64,000 nt of DNA from Theocolax elegans (GCA_026168455.1 CM047427.1:62438162-62502161); one strand, 5' to 3'; counted from the stretch's first letter, positions 26,105 through 37,871 are shown. Notes: generated by a model not told the origin, from the sequence alone. Made by a program: numbers and translations.

Positions 26105-26440
26105 TATAAAGGTGGTTTTTCACTACTTACTTGGTCGTTCGCAAGCAGTGGTGAACGAGTTGAGCGTCTGTTCCGACTGGCTTGGGGTAAATTTGGGCGT
26201 ACCGCAGGGCAGTGTTTTGGGTTCTTTGCTTTTTTCGATTTTCATTAACGATCTCCCAGAAGTACTCGAATTTAGTAATTACATGACCTATGCCGATGAT
26301 GCTCAGGTTTACTACTCTTTTCCCCCGGGGGAATTCGAATTGGGTGTCCAGCAAATCACACATGATGCTAACGCGGTTGCATCTTGGGCTTCCCTAAACG
26401 GTTTAGACCTAAATGTAAATAAAACCAAAGTAATGATCCT
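26105..26440 (+). pseudogene. LINE reverse transcriptase fragment
   Basis: An open stretch covers part of the RT fingers and palm: GVPQGSVLGSLLFSIFINDL, then YADDAQVYYSF with the catalytic YADD, then NVNKTKVMIL. It is closely related to the longer LINE at 33961-35560, sharing SIFINDLP, ADDAQVYYSF and KTKVMIL. It stops abruptly at about 26440, where the sequence turns into minus-strand Penelope-like RT, marking a recombination or insertion breakpoint. Confidence 0.8.
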
Positions 26441-27545
26441 GTTCAGTCTGTTGATAATATGTGTCTCATTAAAGGGAATATTACATTTATTGTTAATAGC
26501 CGAAAATCTTCTTTCTAAGCTCTCTAAAACTAAGTTACAAGGAATATTTGTAAAAAGTGAAATCACATCTAAAGACATTAAAACACAATTCTCGTCTAGT
26601 ATGTATTGTTTTAATTTTTCTTTCAATTCAAAACTATTATTTATATGTGATTTTGGTGGTTTAACCTTTAGAGGACGGGAATTTTCTGGTTCAAAAAAGC
26701 TTCTTTTTTCAATAAAATTAATGTCTAAAAACATCGGATCACTTTTAACCTTTAGAAGACGGGAATTTATGTGATGTTCTACATCTCAAAACTAACACAT
26801 GTAAAGGGTCGATCATGGCATGGCCCGTATAGGGGCCATCCCGTCCTCTAAAGGTTAATAGCTGATTTTATTTCTATATACACAATTTTAGCCAGGAAGT
26901 GTGTAGGGTTGTTAACTAATGAATTGATAAGTCGTAAAGGTTTATTAATCTTGTGGATTTTTGGTAACCCATAACCTTTAGGTAGACTAGTATTAGAACA
27001 AGTGATAGCATTATTATGAAACTTATATTTTAGAAAGCCATTATTATTAAATTTCTTATAATGTTCGAAGTGTTAGTTTGTACATTTTTAATGGATTCTT
27101 CTGAATAACTTTATATACCGAATTATCGTTAAAGATTTCTGCCATTCTTGATATATACTATGACTTATACATGCAAACAGTTTTATTACCTTTATCTGAC
27201 CTAGTGAAAAATAAATCAGAATTATTATTTAAGAATTTTTTGTCGCAAAACGTTTGTTTTTAAAGTAGTTTTTCCGTGATGTTTGCATGAATTTTCTTCT
27301 TAATAGTTTTATCAATAATATTAGTCAATTTTTCTCTAATTTCTGATTTAATGTTATTATTAATGTTCAATGTTTGCAAACAGTTTTCTAAGTCTTTAGT
27401 TGTATCTATAACTACTGATTTTGGAGCATGGGTTTTTAAACTATAATTAGGACCTAAAGACACTACATCTGTGATGTCATTCGGAATAACAACATTTGTC
27501 AAGTTAACAATCCAGTCACTTTTGTCTGAAATAGTCAAAGTGTTT
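26441..27545 (-). pseudogene. Penelope-like element RT remnant
   Basis: Read leftward from 27540, an N-terminal region is followed by YGLPKIHKINKPLRLINSLV and FLAKIVYIEIKSAI (about 26980-26866), the classic Penelope RT signature. After a 198-base insertion, coding resumes with SHINNSFELKEK and LMSLDVISLFTNIPCNLVLE (RT motif A region). The frame is broken between about 27250 and 27000, and the 3' half of RT is missing beyond 26440. Confidence 0.75.
26661..26858. mobile_element. TTAA-flanked MITE inside Penelope RT
   Basis: The segment starts TTAACCTTTAGAGGACGGGA and ends with the exact reverse complement of those 20 bases. TTAA lies at both outer ends (26661-26664, 26855-26858), the target duplication of piggyBac-type elements. 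With the element and one TTAA set aside, the surrounding Penelope RT frame is continuous from KSAI to PPKSHINN. A third near-copy of the terminus (19 of 20) starts at 26745, so the element may be compound. No transposase is present. Confidence 0.8.
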
Positions 27546-27559
27546 ATTATTTTTTGTTC

Positions 27560-27881
27560 ATTTAATTTTTTAAAACGTTATCTATAAATTTAAATGCAAA
27601 AATTGTCCTGCTTCTTATGTTGGTGAAACGAAGCGTTCTTTGAAATCTAGGATAACTGAACATATAATAAAAATCCAGATTCAGTGTTTAATCAACATGT
27701 ATCTCTTTTCAAACATGCATTTGACTGCAGGGATGGCGTAAAAATAGTTGATAGCGAGTGTAATTACAACAAAAGTTTGATTTCTGAAATGATACATATC
27801 AAAATTGATAGTAATAATATCAACAAGAAAGAGGATATTAAATTTTTAAATACCACTTTTTGTCAGTTCTTAGAAATTTAA
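27560..27881 (+). pseudogene. Penelope-like GIY-YIG endonuclease remnant
   Basis: The plus strand encodes CKNCPASYVGETKRSLKSRI followed by TEH (about 27590-27660), matching the GIY-YIG nuclease of Penelope elements, where the region reads xxYVGxTxRxLxxRxxEH. The open frame 27684-27881 (VFNQHVSLFKHAFD, then LISEMIHI, then FLNTTFCQFLEI) fits the C-terminal end of the same domain. A frame break near 27670 divides the two. The orientation is opposite to the RT fragment at 26441-27545, so two Penelope copies or an inverted rearrangement are present. Confidence 0.75.
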
Positions 27882-28139
27882 ATGCCTAAGTAGCAACCAT
27901 TTGACGTTTCCTGTGTTTACACTCGCTACGTATATAAACACGACGATGTACACAAAATTTAACAGATCAGTATATTTCGTTAACTTGCTCGAAGATATTT
28001 TACTTGTAGTACCGCTACTCGTCGCCAGATGACTCCACGTTTTAGAGATAAAACCAACCGAAAAAACTCGGTTCCCTAGTCTAGTTCCTCCCTCTGTACC
28101 TTGTCTTCCTCTCCTTCTTCATTACGTTTCTTGGCGCCG

Positions 28140-29465
28140 ATGACGACACATCACGATACAATGGACGCGCTTAAGGCAAAATTGGAACGAAGATTGAAAC
28201 AAGCTGAGAAAGAGATGAACCAGGTTTATGCAGAGATAGCCGCACTAGACGAAGTTACACTCGAGGAGGATGAAATTATGTCCTTGGATGGTAAGTTATT
28301 TGTCTCTTCTGCATTTGTATTTTTTATTGGTTACAGGATACGGTTTTTTCCCGCCTTATTCCTGGAAGGCGATACAATTGAGGCCAATGGCCTAATGTTT
28401 ATATAAAACTGATCCTTAGTACTTAAGCTAGGGACTAAAGTTAAAATAATTGAAAAATCAATGCAATGATATCAATTTCATATAAAGCGGGTTTTTGGCA
28501 TTTAAGCCAAAGATTAAACTAATATAGATTTCTTTCTTATGGTTTTCATAGACGTCTTACGATCAACGGGTATTCGTCATGGAAATGGAAAAGAGAAAGA
28601 AAATGTCAATCCGGAAGAAATGGACGTGTTGGACACTTCTCATCCAGAGTACCAGTTCGAGAGTGATTTCGATGAAACGGAACGTTATCTAGGAGCTAAT
28701 CCGACACTTGTGGAAGCGGGAGAACTCCTCCTAAGCGCTGATATAGCAGACAGAGTTATCACGTGTTCGACGAAGGGGATAAGTTCGAAAGAGGATAAAG
28801 ATGAATTACTTATGTCTATACCCCGTCAGGGTGAGGTTTTGTCTGCCACGGAAGGAGCCGAAGAAAGAAAAATATCATTGGAAGCTCCTAAATTGAACGA
28901 AGAGATTAAACTAATGATATCGCCTAAAATATTAGCCAAGGACAACCATTTTCGCGATTTCCAAAACTTGGTAGGTTCTATAGCCGCGGAATCGGTCTCC
29001 TTGTTTGACATGATCGGACATGACAATGAAGAGGAGATTGAGAGGGAGACAATATTGAAAAAGATTTCTAACACGACTATTTTAGCCTCCGAATTATTTT
29101 TTGCACTCAATCACTCGAGAAACATTTTCCAATTGAGACATTTTGAGGAAAGAATACAAAAACTTTTAAAGGAAACGAAATCCACGTCTTGGTTATTCGG
29201 AGATAATCTAAAGGGTTTGATTGATAATACATCTGCCATTGAGAAAGTGGCCAAAGAGTTGAGGCCAAAGAAAACTCTTTTTAAACCTAGGGGTTTAAAC
29301 TGGAAGAGTTCCTCGAAGAGGGAGGTGGATCAGGGGGGCTCCAGAAACCAGGGAAGAAGAGCGTACACCTCCAGACTAAGTGCCTCAATCAACAACAGGT
29401 ACAAGGCTTATCCTACAAGGAAACATTACACCCAGAGCCAACCTCATCGTCAAGACATACGATAA
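28140..29465 (+). CDS. Gag-like protein of a DIRS-like retrotransposon, with an intron
   Basis: Exon 1 runs 28140-28290 and ends in a strong donor (TGGATG|GTAAGT). Exon 2 begins at 28552 after TTTTCATAG and runs to the stop at 29463-29465. The junction is in phase. ATG is at 28140, or at 28161 (MDALKAKLERRLKQAEKEMN, a coiled-coil start). The rest is acidic in the middle, with a basic, arginine-rich tail (from RGLNWKSSSKREV) suited to nucleic-acid binding. Its position just before the RT supports gag. I do not recognise a named domain. Introns have been described in some DIRS-like elements; use of this one is inferred from the splice sites. Confidence 0.6.
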
Positions 29466-29476
29466 AAGAAGATCAG

Positions 29477-30548
29477 GTGGGTTTTGCTGGTAGATTAAAA
29501 TTTTTTTCCGATAGATGGGAATTGATTACAAATGATAGGTTTATTCTAGATGTACTTGAAGGTTATGAAATTGATTTCGAATTTAAACCGTATCAAAATG
29601 CAAAACCTACAAATTTTGTTTTTAATAAAGAACAGGAGGTTAACATTAAGTCAGAAATAACAAAACTTTATAAGTTTAAAGCTATTGAGAGATGTCAATT
29701 CGTAAAAGAACAATTTGTCTCATCATTTTTTATCATTCCTAAATCTGACGGATCACAGATTTATTTTGAATTTAAAAAATTTAAATGAATTTGTTAGAAA
29801 GAAGCATTTTAAGATTGAGGATGTGCGTACGGTTTTAAATTTACAGGATCAGGGGGAATATATGAGCAAATTAGATTTAAAAGAAGCCTATTTATATGTT
29901 CCTATACATGAAAATTGCAGAAAATTTCTTAGATTTGAATATCGAGGTATACTTTTTAAGTTTAACGCATTACCTTTTGGTCTCACATCAGCTCCTTCTG
30001 TCTTTACAAAAATTGTCAGACCAATTTTAACCTATTTTAGGAATGAGGGTATAAGGATTGTAGCCTACTTAGATGACTTTTTAATCATTGGTAAAAATAA
30101 AGAGCAGTGTCAGAAACATACAAAATTTGTGGCAAAGTGGTTATCCTACCTAGGTTTTAAGTTAAATATTGAAAAATGTAATTTTCAGGCAAGTCAAATT
30201 TGCACTTTTCTTGGGGTTAATATTAATTCAGTAGAATATACGCTTGAATTGCCATGGGAAAAAAGAATTAAAATCCTAGGAATGTTAAAAGTTTTAAAGG
30301 ATAACAAACGGATTAAACTTCTTTTTTTGGAAAAGTGCATAGGAGTTTTAGTAGCAGCTTGTCCTGCAATAGCTTATGGTTGGCTCTATTATAAAGATCT
30401 AGAATTATTGAAAAGAAACATGTTACTCCTGTATAATAATGATAGGGAAGTAAAGATAGAGCTATCAGAAAGAGCGATTAGTGATATTGAATGGTGGCAA
30501 TCGCAAATTTTGATTAACTTTTTCATTAGCAACCAAAGAAAAAATTGA
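29477..30548 (+). pseudogene. DIRS-like reverse transcriptase/RNase H
   Basis: The polymerase starts 12 bases after the gag stop. Two open parts (29477-29788 and 29715-30548) overlap in different frames, so a one-base frameshift lies near 29755-29765. RT motifs are clear: SFFIIPKSDGS, MSKLDLKEAYLYVPIHENCR, LPFGLTSAPSVFTKI and VAYLDDFLIIG with the catalytic YLDD. CTFLGVNINSVEYTLELPWEK and AYGWLYYKDLELL follow in the order seen in DIRS/Ngaro-group polymerases. RNase H is cut short near 30548. No tyrosine recombinase could be identified downstream. Confidence 0.78.
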
Positions 30549-31211
30549 ATATTGACTTGACAACCACAGAACAAAACATTTGGTCAGATCCCGTCTAACC
30601 TTCACGATGTCCAAGTGGACGTTAAGAGTCCGCCGGATACAACAACTTTTAGAAAAGCAAAAAGGCGTTCAAAACTTTCAGCCAAATCGAAGGAGGAACT
30701 GTGGACTTTTTTATTAATATCTTCGGTGGCAGCAGTAATTCGTCGCGCTGAAATACTAATTTTTTTGGTATCCATCACCTCTCGGTCGTGCCATCTAAAT
30801 TTTTTTATCCGTTACTGCAGGATGGTGCAGCTCATTTGAAACGTTTAATTTAGTTTTTAAACAGTCCTTCTATATATTTTTTATAAAAATTTTATAAAAT
30901 GTATTTTTTATACAATTTTTATATAGCCAATTATTTATAAAAATTATATAAAATGTATTTTATAAAAATTTTATAAAAAATTTATAAATTATTTTCACTT
31001 GGGTATAACATATTCATTTAATCTTGTATTAGGTTTCAATTTTCTTTTCGGGCGCTTTTCAAAAATATTTTCTTTTTCAACGTCTAAACTTGGACTTTTC
31101 AATTTTTAAAAGATTACTGCCCTTGGAAATGTTTGTTTGAAGTTTTGGTATTATATTAATTCTTTCAATTTACAGATTTTTTTTAAAGTAACCTTTTTTA
31201 TTTGATTATTA
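30549..31211. other. Degraded 3' part of the DIRS-like element and AT-rich DNA
   Basis: A short plus-strand frame at 30615-30839 (SPPDTTTFRKAKRRSKLS...) may be a remnant of the retroelement, but no recombinase motif is visible. From 30840 to 31010 the sequence is TTATAAAA-type low complexity. Confidence 0.4.
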
Positions 31212-31830
31212 CTATTTTGCATCTTTGTTTTTTTTTGCACTATTAATTCCTTCTAATTCATCCATTTCTGGAATATCGGTTAAAATTCTAGTCTTTCCTT
31301 TGACTCGAGTGCTGTATTGTGCTTCAGTAGAAGCAGTTAAAATTGGCCTAATTTTGGCTGACGATACAAATTTCTGCTGCTCACTCACTTTTTCATTACT
31401 TTCATAGTAAAAATCTCTTACGTTCGATGGTGCAAAATCAACTTCATTAAAAATATTCCTGTTTAATGGATGTATCCCAGAAATTCGAAATCCGGATTGA
31501 ATATTTTCTATAGACAATACACTGGGAAATACACTATTTACCAGACCTGGTATGTCAACGATCTTCATTGCTTTTCTAGGATTATTTGCAACCCATGTGC
31601 TCGATACCCTGTTTGTAGCTGCTTTTAACCAAAGATAGAGCGATCTCTCCATTGTCCTTTGCATACTTAATGTTATCTAAACACATATGAGATACGTGAT
31701 TGTTTAAAAGTAACAAACAAGGCTTGTCGGATGAACATCTTGAAAATTTTATATGTTCCAAATTGACTTGAACTCGCAAGGGAGCGAGTTTGTCAAGGGG
31801 TAGGAGAGGGTACGCCACCCTGCGGGATTC
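31212..31830 (-). pseudogene. Pogo/Tigger-type DDE transposase remnant
   Basis: The minus strand carries CLLLLNNHVSHMCLDNIKYAKDNGEIAL, with internal breaks elsewhere. This matches the DDE_1 block that normally reads LLLDNHxSH; here the catalytic aspartate position is asparagine. A second frame (31664-31212) continues with NIQSGFRISGIHPLNRNIF, the usual C-terminal text of these transposases (AFxxxGIxPLNxxIF). The DNA-binding N-terminal half is absent, and a frameshift near 31660 splits the two parts. Confidence 0.8.
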
Positions 31831-31968
31831 GAAGGGGAAGGGAAATTAAATGAAATAAATTTACACAATATGTTGATTAAAATAATATGTATGGGCTCGT
31901 GTGTAAAAGTATGTGTGTGAGTGTAGGTGGTGTGAGGTATGTAGTATGGAGGTTGGAGGATTTCCCGG

Positions 31969-32258
31969 GCTTGCAGTGTTTGCGACGGGTCGCAACCGCA
32001 CCGTCCGTTCTGTCTAGAGCGTTAGCACGGGGCGCAGTGTCGCTAACCTCGGAGGCACCCCAGATTTGCAGCAAGTGCATGGACGCACGACCGCACCGTC
32101 TGATCGGGTTGGAGCGCTAACGAGAGTAGCAAAGTCGCTTATCTAGGAGGAGTCTCACAGGTTTGCAGCGAATGCGAGAATCGCAGTACTGCATCGCCTG
32201 GTTAGACTTGAGCGCAAGTTGCGTCGTGCAAGGTCGCTGTTTAGAGGAGTAACACAGA
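31969..32258. repeat. Three degenerate ~96-bp tandem repeats
   Basis: Units start at 31969 (GCTTGCAGTG), 32063 (GATTTGCAGC) and 32161 (GTTTGCAGCG). Each carries the succession TTGCAG...GCA...CGCA...GAGCG...TCGCT...GGAG. The units are 94-98 bases long and diverged from each other. The block is GC-rich against AT-rich surroundings, so it may be the remains of an LTR or satellite. Confidence 0.6.
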
Positions 32259-33214
32259 TTACTTCGAGTGGTACCTCGAGTGAAAAGGAAGGATGTCGGA
32301 AGTATGGCTGACGAGTAGCCTGGTAAATGTACGTATACGCAGTTGTGCGTGTCGCGGTTCGCGGCTTCGCGTTCGGAGACGTCCGTGTCCGATCGTGGCG
32401 CGAACGATGAGGCGCGAGCTCTAGGGGAGCTACCGTGACCAGGCGAGAGCGGAATTCGCGGACACGAATGCTACCTGGCGAGCACGGCGAGGGGCTCGTT
32501 TAGCTCACGCGATTTAAGTCTCAAATGAGGTCTACTCTTGTCGAAGAGTCAGGCCGAAGATGATGTGCTGTCGAAACGTGAGGCCGAGTGTTCCGTCCGG
32601 AGAGCAATGGCCGAGTGACTGCGTGAATCGTCGAGACTGAAGGGTCCGTGTGTAGAGGATGGGCCGTCTGTTCCGTCCGGAAGGCAGAGGCTGACTGTCT
32701 GAATTTCGGGGACTCGCCGCGCGAGCAGCGGCGGTCGGCGGCTGGCCGCTCGAACGGGCGAATCAGCGTTGCGGAGCAAACCATGGGATCGGTGAAGCGG
32801 AGGGGTTTTCTCACGCACGGATCGACGGTTGAATTTTTAAAAACCGTTGGGAAAAGTCCAGAAAAAAAAAATATTAATACTAGGAATGCGTGTTACACAT
32901 ACGTCAAAATACATTTTAAAAATGTTTTCATTCATCCAACCGCTAGGGTGGGCAACGCCAGCACTACCTTCGGGAGCTTGAGAAATCATTTTTTGGTGAA
33001 ACTTAACCCGAGGAAAAATAAAAAAGGGTGGTAACGCAATACCAGCTGCTGAAACGGTTGCAGTGATAGTAACCTAAATAAAAAAAAATATATAATTTTA
33101 AAATTTTAATATCTAAATTTCACTTTTTACCTGTTAGTTACTTATTTAAACTAAAATGACCTACCTTTTTCTTGACATGTTATTCCACCTATTTGTTTTC
33201 GCCCTCTTTCAGCT
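32259..33214. other. GC-rich island followed by AT-rich DNA
   Basis: Bases 32330-32830 are CpG-rich. A loose repeat lies around CGAGTGTTCCGTCCGGAGAG (about 32585) and CTGTTCCGTCCGGAAGGCAG (about 32668). Open frames here give no recognisable protein and are probably composition effects. It might be an old LTR or a promoter. Confidence 0.4.
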
Positions 33215-33242
33215 CTAATTTATATATATATATATATATATA
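33215..33242. repeat. (TA)n microsatellite
   Basis: TA run. The flanks to about 33960 are AT-rich with GGTAAA-type short repeats at 33815-33875 and no gene. Confidence 0.9.
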
Positions 33243-33960
33243 ACTACCCTAGCGAAAAAAGTAAACGAAAGAAACTAAAATATCTGAAAATAACTGTTAA
33301 AAATGTCAAGATTGAGACAAAAAATAAGTTTTTATTTTGAAATTTTCAGTTTCTTTAAGTTTTAATCATTTATACTCAATTTTGAATTTTCTAATTTGGG
33401 ATAAGTTTTTTTGAATAAATGTCACCAATCAAAGTTTCATTTAACTGTGTTTTTTCAGTTTCTTTCATTTTAAAAATTCTAAAAAAATCTAATAATAACT
33501 GTAAGTAAGTGTAAATAATAGTGAATATTAGTTTAAATCTTAAACTAAAGTTTCGCTCTATATAAAAAAATTTTAAATACACATTTATAGAAAACATGAA
33601 TGAAAATAATTGAATATTCATATATTTGAAAGAATTTAAAAATAACTGACATAGTCTGAAAATTACAAAAAAAAATTATTGGGTGAAATATGTATGAAAT
33701 TTTAATGCGATTTGACTGAACAGTGACCGATGAGGGTTAAATGTGCTTAAATGAACTTTCAATTTTATATAAGATATAAATTTGGAATATAAATTTGAGC
33801 ATAAATTTGGAAAATATAGGTAAAATTATAGGTAAAGATAATGGTAAAAAACAGGTAAAAAATATAGGTAAATTATATGTACCAAATAATATAAGTACAC
33901 AACGGGTATATTTTACAGATATATTTTTTACGCATATTTTATACCTATATATTTTTAACC

Positions 33961-35560
33961 GGGGTAAGAAGGGCTATCGACTCTAGGATGATCACGATTC
34001 TGGTCTTGTTCGACTTCTCCAAGACCTTTGATACTGTACCCCATGATCAACTTATCCGGAAGTTGGGCGATGTCGATTGCTCTGATATTGTACTAAATTG
34101 GTTCTTTAGATATCTTGTTGGCCGCACACAAGCCGTTATAGATGAGATTGGTATGTTGTCGGATTGGCTCGAGGTGAACGCGGGTGTACCTCAGGGCAGT
34201 GTCCTAGGTCCTGTTCTGTCCTCCATTTTTATTAATGATTTGCCCAATATCCTTAAATACTGTAATTATATGTTATTTGCCGATGATGCCCAGGTCTACT
34301 ATTCGTTTTTTCCATCTGACCTTGATATTGGTGTTCAACGCGTTTCACAGAATGCGAATGCAATAGCTAGCTGGGCGATTAAGAACGGTTTCAAATTAAA
34401 TGTGGAAAAGACGAAGGTTATGATCTTGGGTAGTCAGGCCTTTTTGGCTCGTATTAGCCTAAACACTGCTCCGAGGGTCAGATTATGTGAGGATTATTTG
34501 GATTATGAAAATGTGGTAAAATCGCTTGAAATTTTGATCACTCCTACCCTCGACTGGTCGAAGTAAGTTATGGCAATCTCAAGGCGTGTCTACGGGGTCC
34601 TACATTCGCTGTGTTATTACAACAAATCATTGTCATTGAAACTCCGAAAGAATTTAGTAGAAACACTTATTTTTCCCCATTTTGATTACGCGTGTGCGGT
34701 CTGCAATGATGAGCCTAGTCCAAGAACCTTAAGCTTTAGAGACTGCTGAACGTATGCGTGAGATTTGTATGGGGCAACATAGCGAGGCGTGATCACGTTA
34801 CCCCGTTTAGATTGGGCTTAAAATGGTTGTCGGTCGAGTCCAAACGATCCTATCTCATTGGCTCCCTGGCATATAACATCATTGCTCATAATTCACCTAC
34901 ATATTTGGCTAATCATTTCATTAAACTTAACACCCCTGACCAAAATCCCCGCTCTTCCTCTCGTCATCCACCTACATCACTCACTTATCTTCCGCCACGC
35001 ACCGAATCATTAAATAAATCAATTTCCTTCCATCACTTTTAATCCCTCTTTCATAGATAAGTTTAAAATTCTCCTTTTTAATCATCTGTTTGGGCTGGAC
35101 TAAACAGCCTGGTCTACACGAGCCATGACCGAAGGTATTGCACTGCGGCCTATCCCTCACCTTGATGAAGCTGCGTAATTTATTACATCATCTGGCGCTT
35201 CGACTATTTAAATTAAAGTTTATTTGTTATTATTTCTGCGTTATTTTGTTATATTATATCATCGTTCACTTTACTATTGTTTTACTTTTTATTTATATCT
35301 TTACTTTGTTTATTTGTTTATTTATGTATTAATTTTGGCTAACGATCTATTGTTTGTGAGCGATCTATTATTGTTAATTAGTTTTAAGTTCATTGTATAT
35401 AATTTATTTTTATACTATTATTTTTTACTTTTTTTGTTATCTTAATTATATTTAATTTTAAATTTTATTGCATTTACAATGTATTTTTTCAACTAGTGCC
35501 TACGGGGTTTCTACCCCAAAAGGCCAAACAATAAATTCAATCAATCAATCAATCTTTCTT
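33961..35560 (+). mobile_element. 5'-truncated LINE with RT domain and (AATC)n tail
   Basis: The sequence enters the RT abruptly at about 33961 and is open to 34566. It contains LFDFSKTFDTVPHDQLIRKL (motif A), GVPQGSVLGPVL, FADDAQVYYSF (catalytic FADD) and NVEKTKVMILGSQ. After a stop at 34564 the text continues in other frames (LRKNLVETLIFPHFDYA, then VRFVWGNIARRDHVTPFRLG) to about 35042. The element ends at about 35558 in CAATCAATCAATCAATC, a simple-repeat tail seen in several LINE groups. The 5' truncation is typical of incomplete reverse transcription. It belongs to the same family as 26105-26440. Confidence 0.85.
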
Positions 35561-37508
35561 TCTCTTATTTTAAATTTTATTTTTAATCCTAATTTTGAAT
35601 TTTAATCTAACTCGTATATTTGTACATATGTAAATATTATTTAAAGCATTAGGTTCCTATTGTTATATTTTATTTTTGTTATTATTATTGTTATTTAATA
35701 TTATTTTGTATTTTTATTGATATATTAATTTTAATTATTTTAATTAAAGATTTTAATTATTAAAAAGTATTTAGAATTTAGTATACTTAATACCATTGAA
35801 TCAAAATTCAATTCACTTAAATCAATAAGAATATACATATTTTTGAACATTGAACTTGTGTAAACTTTTTTTATAAATAAACAAGTCTTTAACCCATTAT
35901 ACCTAAGTATTGTTTATTAGTCTGATGTATTCACGATATTAATTTCTAGATCTATTCTTTTATTTATATCACTGCTAAATATTAACTTTATTTATATTAT
36001 TACACTATAAATTTAAATTTTTAATATATTATAATTTTAAACTTTATCTTTCTCTATAATAGCTAAAACTCGGTTCAATAACTCGGTCACCATTTTTTTC
36101 TAAGTGTTTTTTTCGCGGGACGCTATTTTGAATTATCGCGCTTTTGCTCTTTCAATTGAAAAAATCCACGCATGCGCAATGCAGCGGTTATGCTTAACAA
36201 TAATTCTTTTTAATTTTAATAATCTTAATTTTTCTCGAAAATAATGTCTTTTTAGAAAATGGCTGTGGCTCAATTAAGAATAGGAAGGTTCAATTTTTTT
36301 TATGACATTCATTAAATTGCAGGCAACACTATATTGTTCGAGTAATAACTGCTTTTTAATGTACAAGTAACAAAGGTTTCTCTTATTTTTTTATTGAAAA
36401 ACTGTGAGCGTTCAATTTAAATTAATTGTGTTTCGAAATGTATAATTAAAATGTGCTGATTAATATTATTTTTATTAAGCATAAATAAAATTTCGAAGGA
36501 GTAAAGGGGGTGACATTGAAGTCTGACTCTCTAGTGTATACTCACTAGTCATAGTGTATTGACTATATAGTGTATTGTGTATACTCTAAGTTTGGGGTAG
36601 CAGACTAATAGCAGTGACTAGTATATACAAAATTAATATTACTATAACAAAGACGATTATTATTCATACTTTTTTGTATGAAATGTAATAACCAAGTTCT
36701 TTTAAGATCTGGTTGGCGAAATGTAGTTAAATTGTAAACCAAAGGAGTCTTCTGAATCTGAAACATAAAAAAGTAATGTGTATATATGTTTATGTTTTTA
36801 ATCTATTGCGTATATGTTAACTTTATATTGTTTTTTTAACATATTTAAGAAGAATTTTTTAAAATTATCTTAATAATGTAAAAAGAAATAAAAAAATAAT
36901 GCAAAATTACAAAATAAGTAATAAACGTTCTGTTTTTTTCAGTGATGAAAAGTTGAAGTAATGTTTATTAAAATTATTTAAGTAAGAGCTAAATTATAAA
37001 TTTTTTGTTTATATGAATCATATAATTACATTTACATTTCTTAATTTAATATGAATATACATAGAGATTTATTATTTATTAATATAATACGTACATTGGA
37101 AATTTTATAATTAATCTAAGATATTTTTGAGGTTAATCTGTCACTTGATTGTTGTGTACGAATACGCATACACTCACACATTTACACATAAATATTGAAA
37201 AAGAAATTTTGAAATAAATGTTTTTATTAATAAAGATAAATAATAAACAGGCATAGTTATTACAAAAATTACAATGCAGTATAATAAATAAATAATTAAG
37301 AACTTAACAATAATAAAAATCATCTACTATAACAATATTAATATTCATTTAATTCTAAAATAAAATGTTCAAATTTAATATTAAATTATTTATTTCCTAA
37401 CATTTGGCTATTATATTTTTGAAAAAGAAAAGTATAATTAATCTTTTGAATATATACCAAATTAAGTATTTATTTATTTTTTGTAGAACATATTAAACAA
37501 AAATCATT
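35561..37508. other. AT-rich intergenic DNA and lin-52 upstream region
   Basis: No coding frame could be supported. Bases 36060-36200 are slightly richer in GC, with a CGCGGGA-type motif near 36113, and could be a promoter; the lin-52 first exon may lie there. The acceptor TTTTTTGTAG just before 37490 shows that an upstream exon exists. Confidence 0.45.
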
Positions 37509-37853
37509 ATGGAGAAATTGATTGCGGAGGAAACAGAAACTGAAAGAAATGTATCATTTGCAGAAGACAGTCTTATTAGTTTAGAAAAACTAGATCGAGC
37601 TTCACCTGATCTATGGCCAGAACAAGGTATCACAAAATTCGTTGCTCAAAATTCACCTCAGACAGAAATGCCAATGTGGTCAACTAGTTTGACAGCTGAT
37701 GATATGAATCAATTGCATCAACTTGGTAATTTATCATTAAATGAGTTAATAAGTGAAGTGAAAAAGCTTCATGACAGTGCTTATCAACTTGGTTTAGAAG
37801 AAGCTAAGGAAATGACACGAGGGAAATTCTTGAATATATTTAAACAAAAATAA
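37509..37853 (+). CDS. lin-52: LIN52 homologue, DREAM/MuvB subunit
   Basis: LIN52 is a small core subunit of the MuvB complex. It binds the pocket protein (p107/p130/RBF) through an LxSxExL motif and helps repress cell-cycle genes in the nucleus. The 114-residue frame is intact and lies in one coding exon. It has LISLEKL (LxSxExL) followed by DRASPDLWPEQ, which includes the SP site phosphorylated by DYRK1A in the human protein. A C-terminal helix ends EEAKEMTRGKFLNIF, nearly identical to the family. The segment after WPEQ is two residues shorter than I recall in the vertebrate protein. A splice acceptor (TTTTTTGTAG) lies 19-30 bases before the ATG, so a 5'-UTR intron is likely. AATAAA follows at about 37872. 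Confidence 0.93.
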   Translation: MEKLIAEETETERNVSFAEDSLISLEKLDRASPDLWPEQGITKFVAQNSPQTEMPMWSTSLTADDMNQLHQLGNLSLNELISEVKKLHDSAYQLGLEEAKEMTRGKFLNIFKQK

Positions 37854-37871
37854 TATACTATGTGTAAAAGA

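Noticed and set aside
32521..32818. Arginine/serine-rich open frames on the minus strand
   Set aside because: They lie in a CpG-rich repeat block and overlap in two frames; probably composition only.
36500..36620. TAGTGTATA-type short repeats as a possible inverted-repeat element
   Set aside because: The repeats are short and irregular, and no borders or target duplication could be defined.
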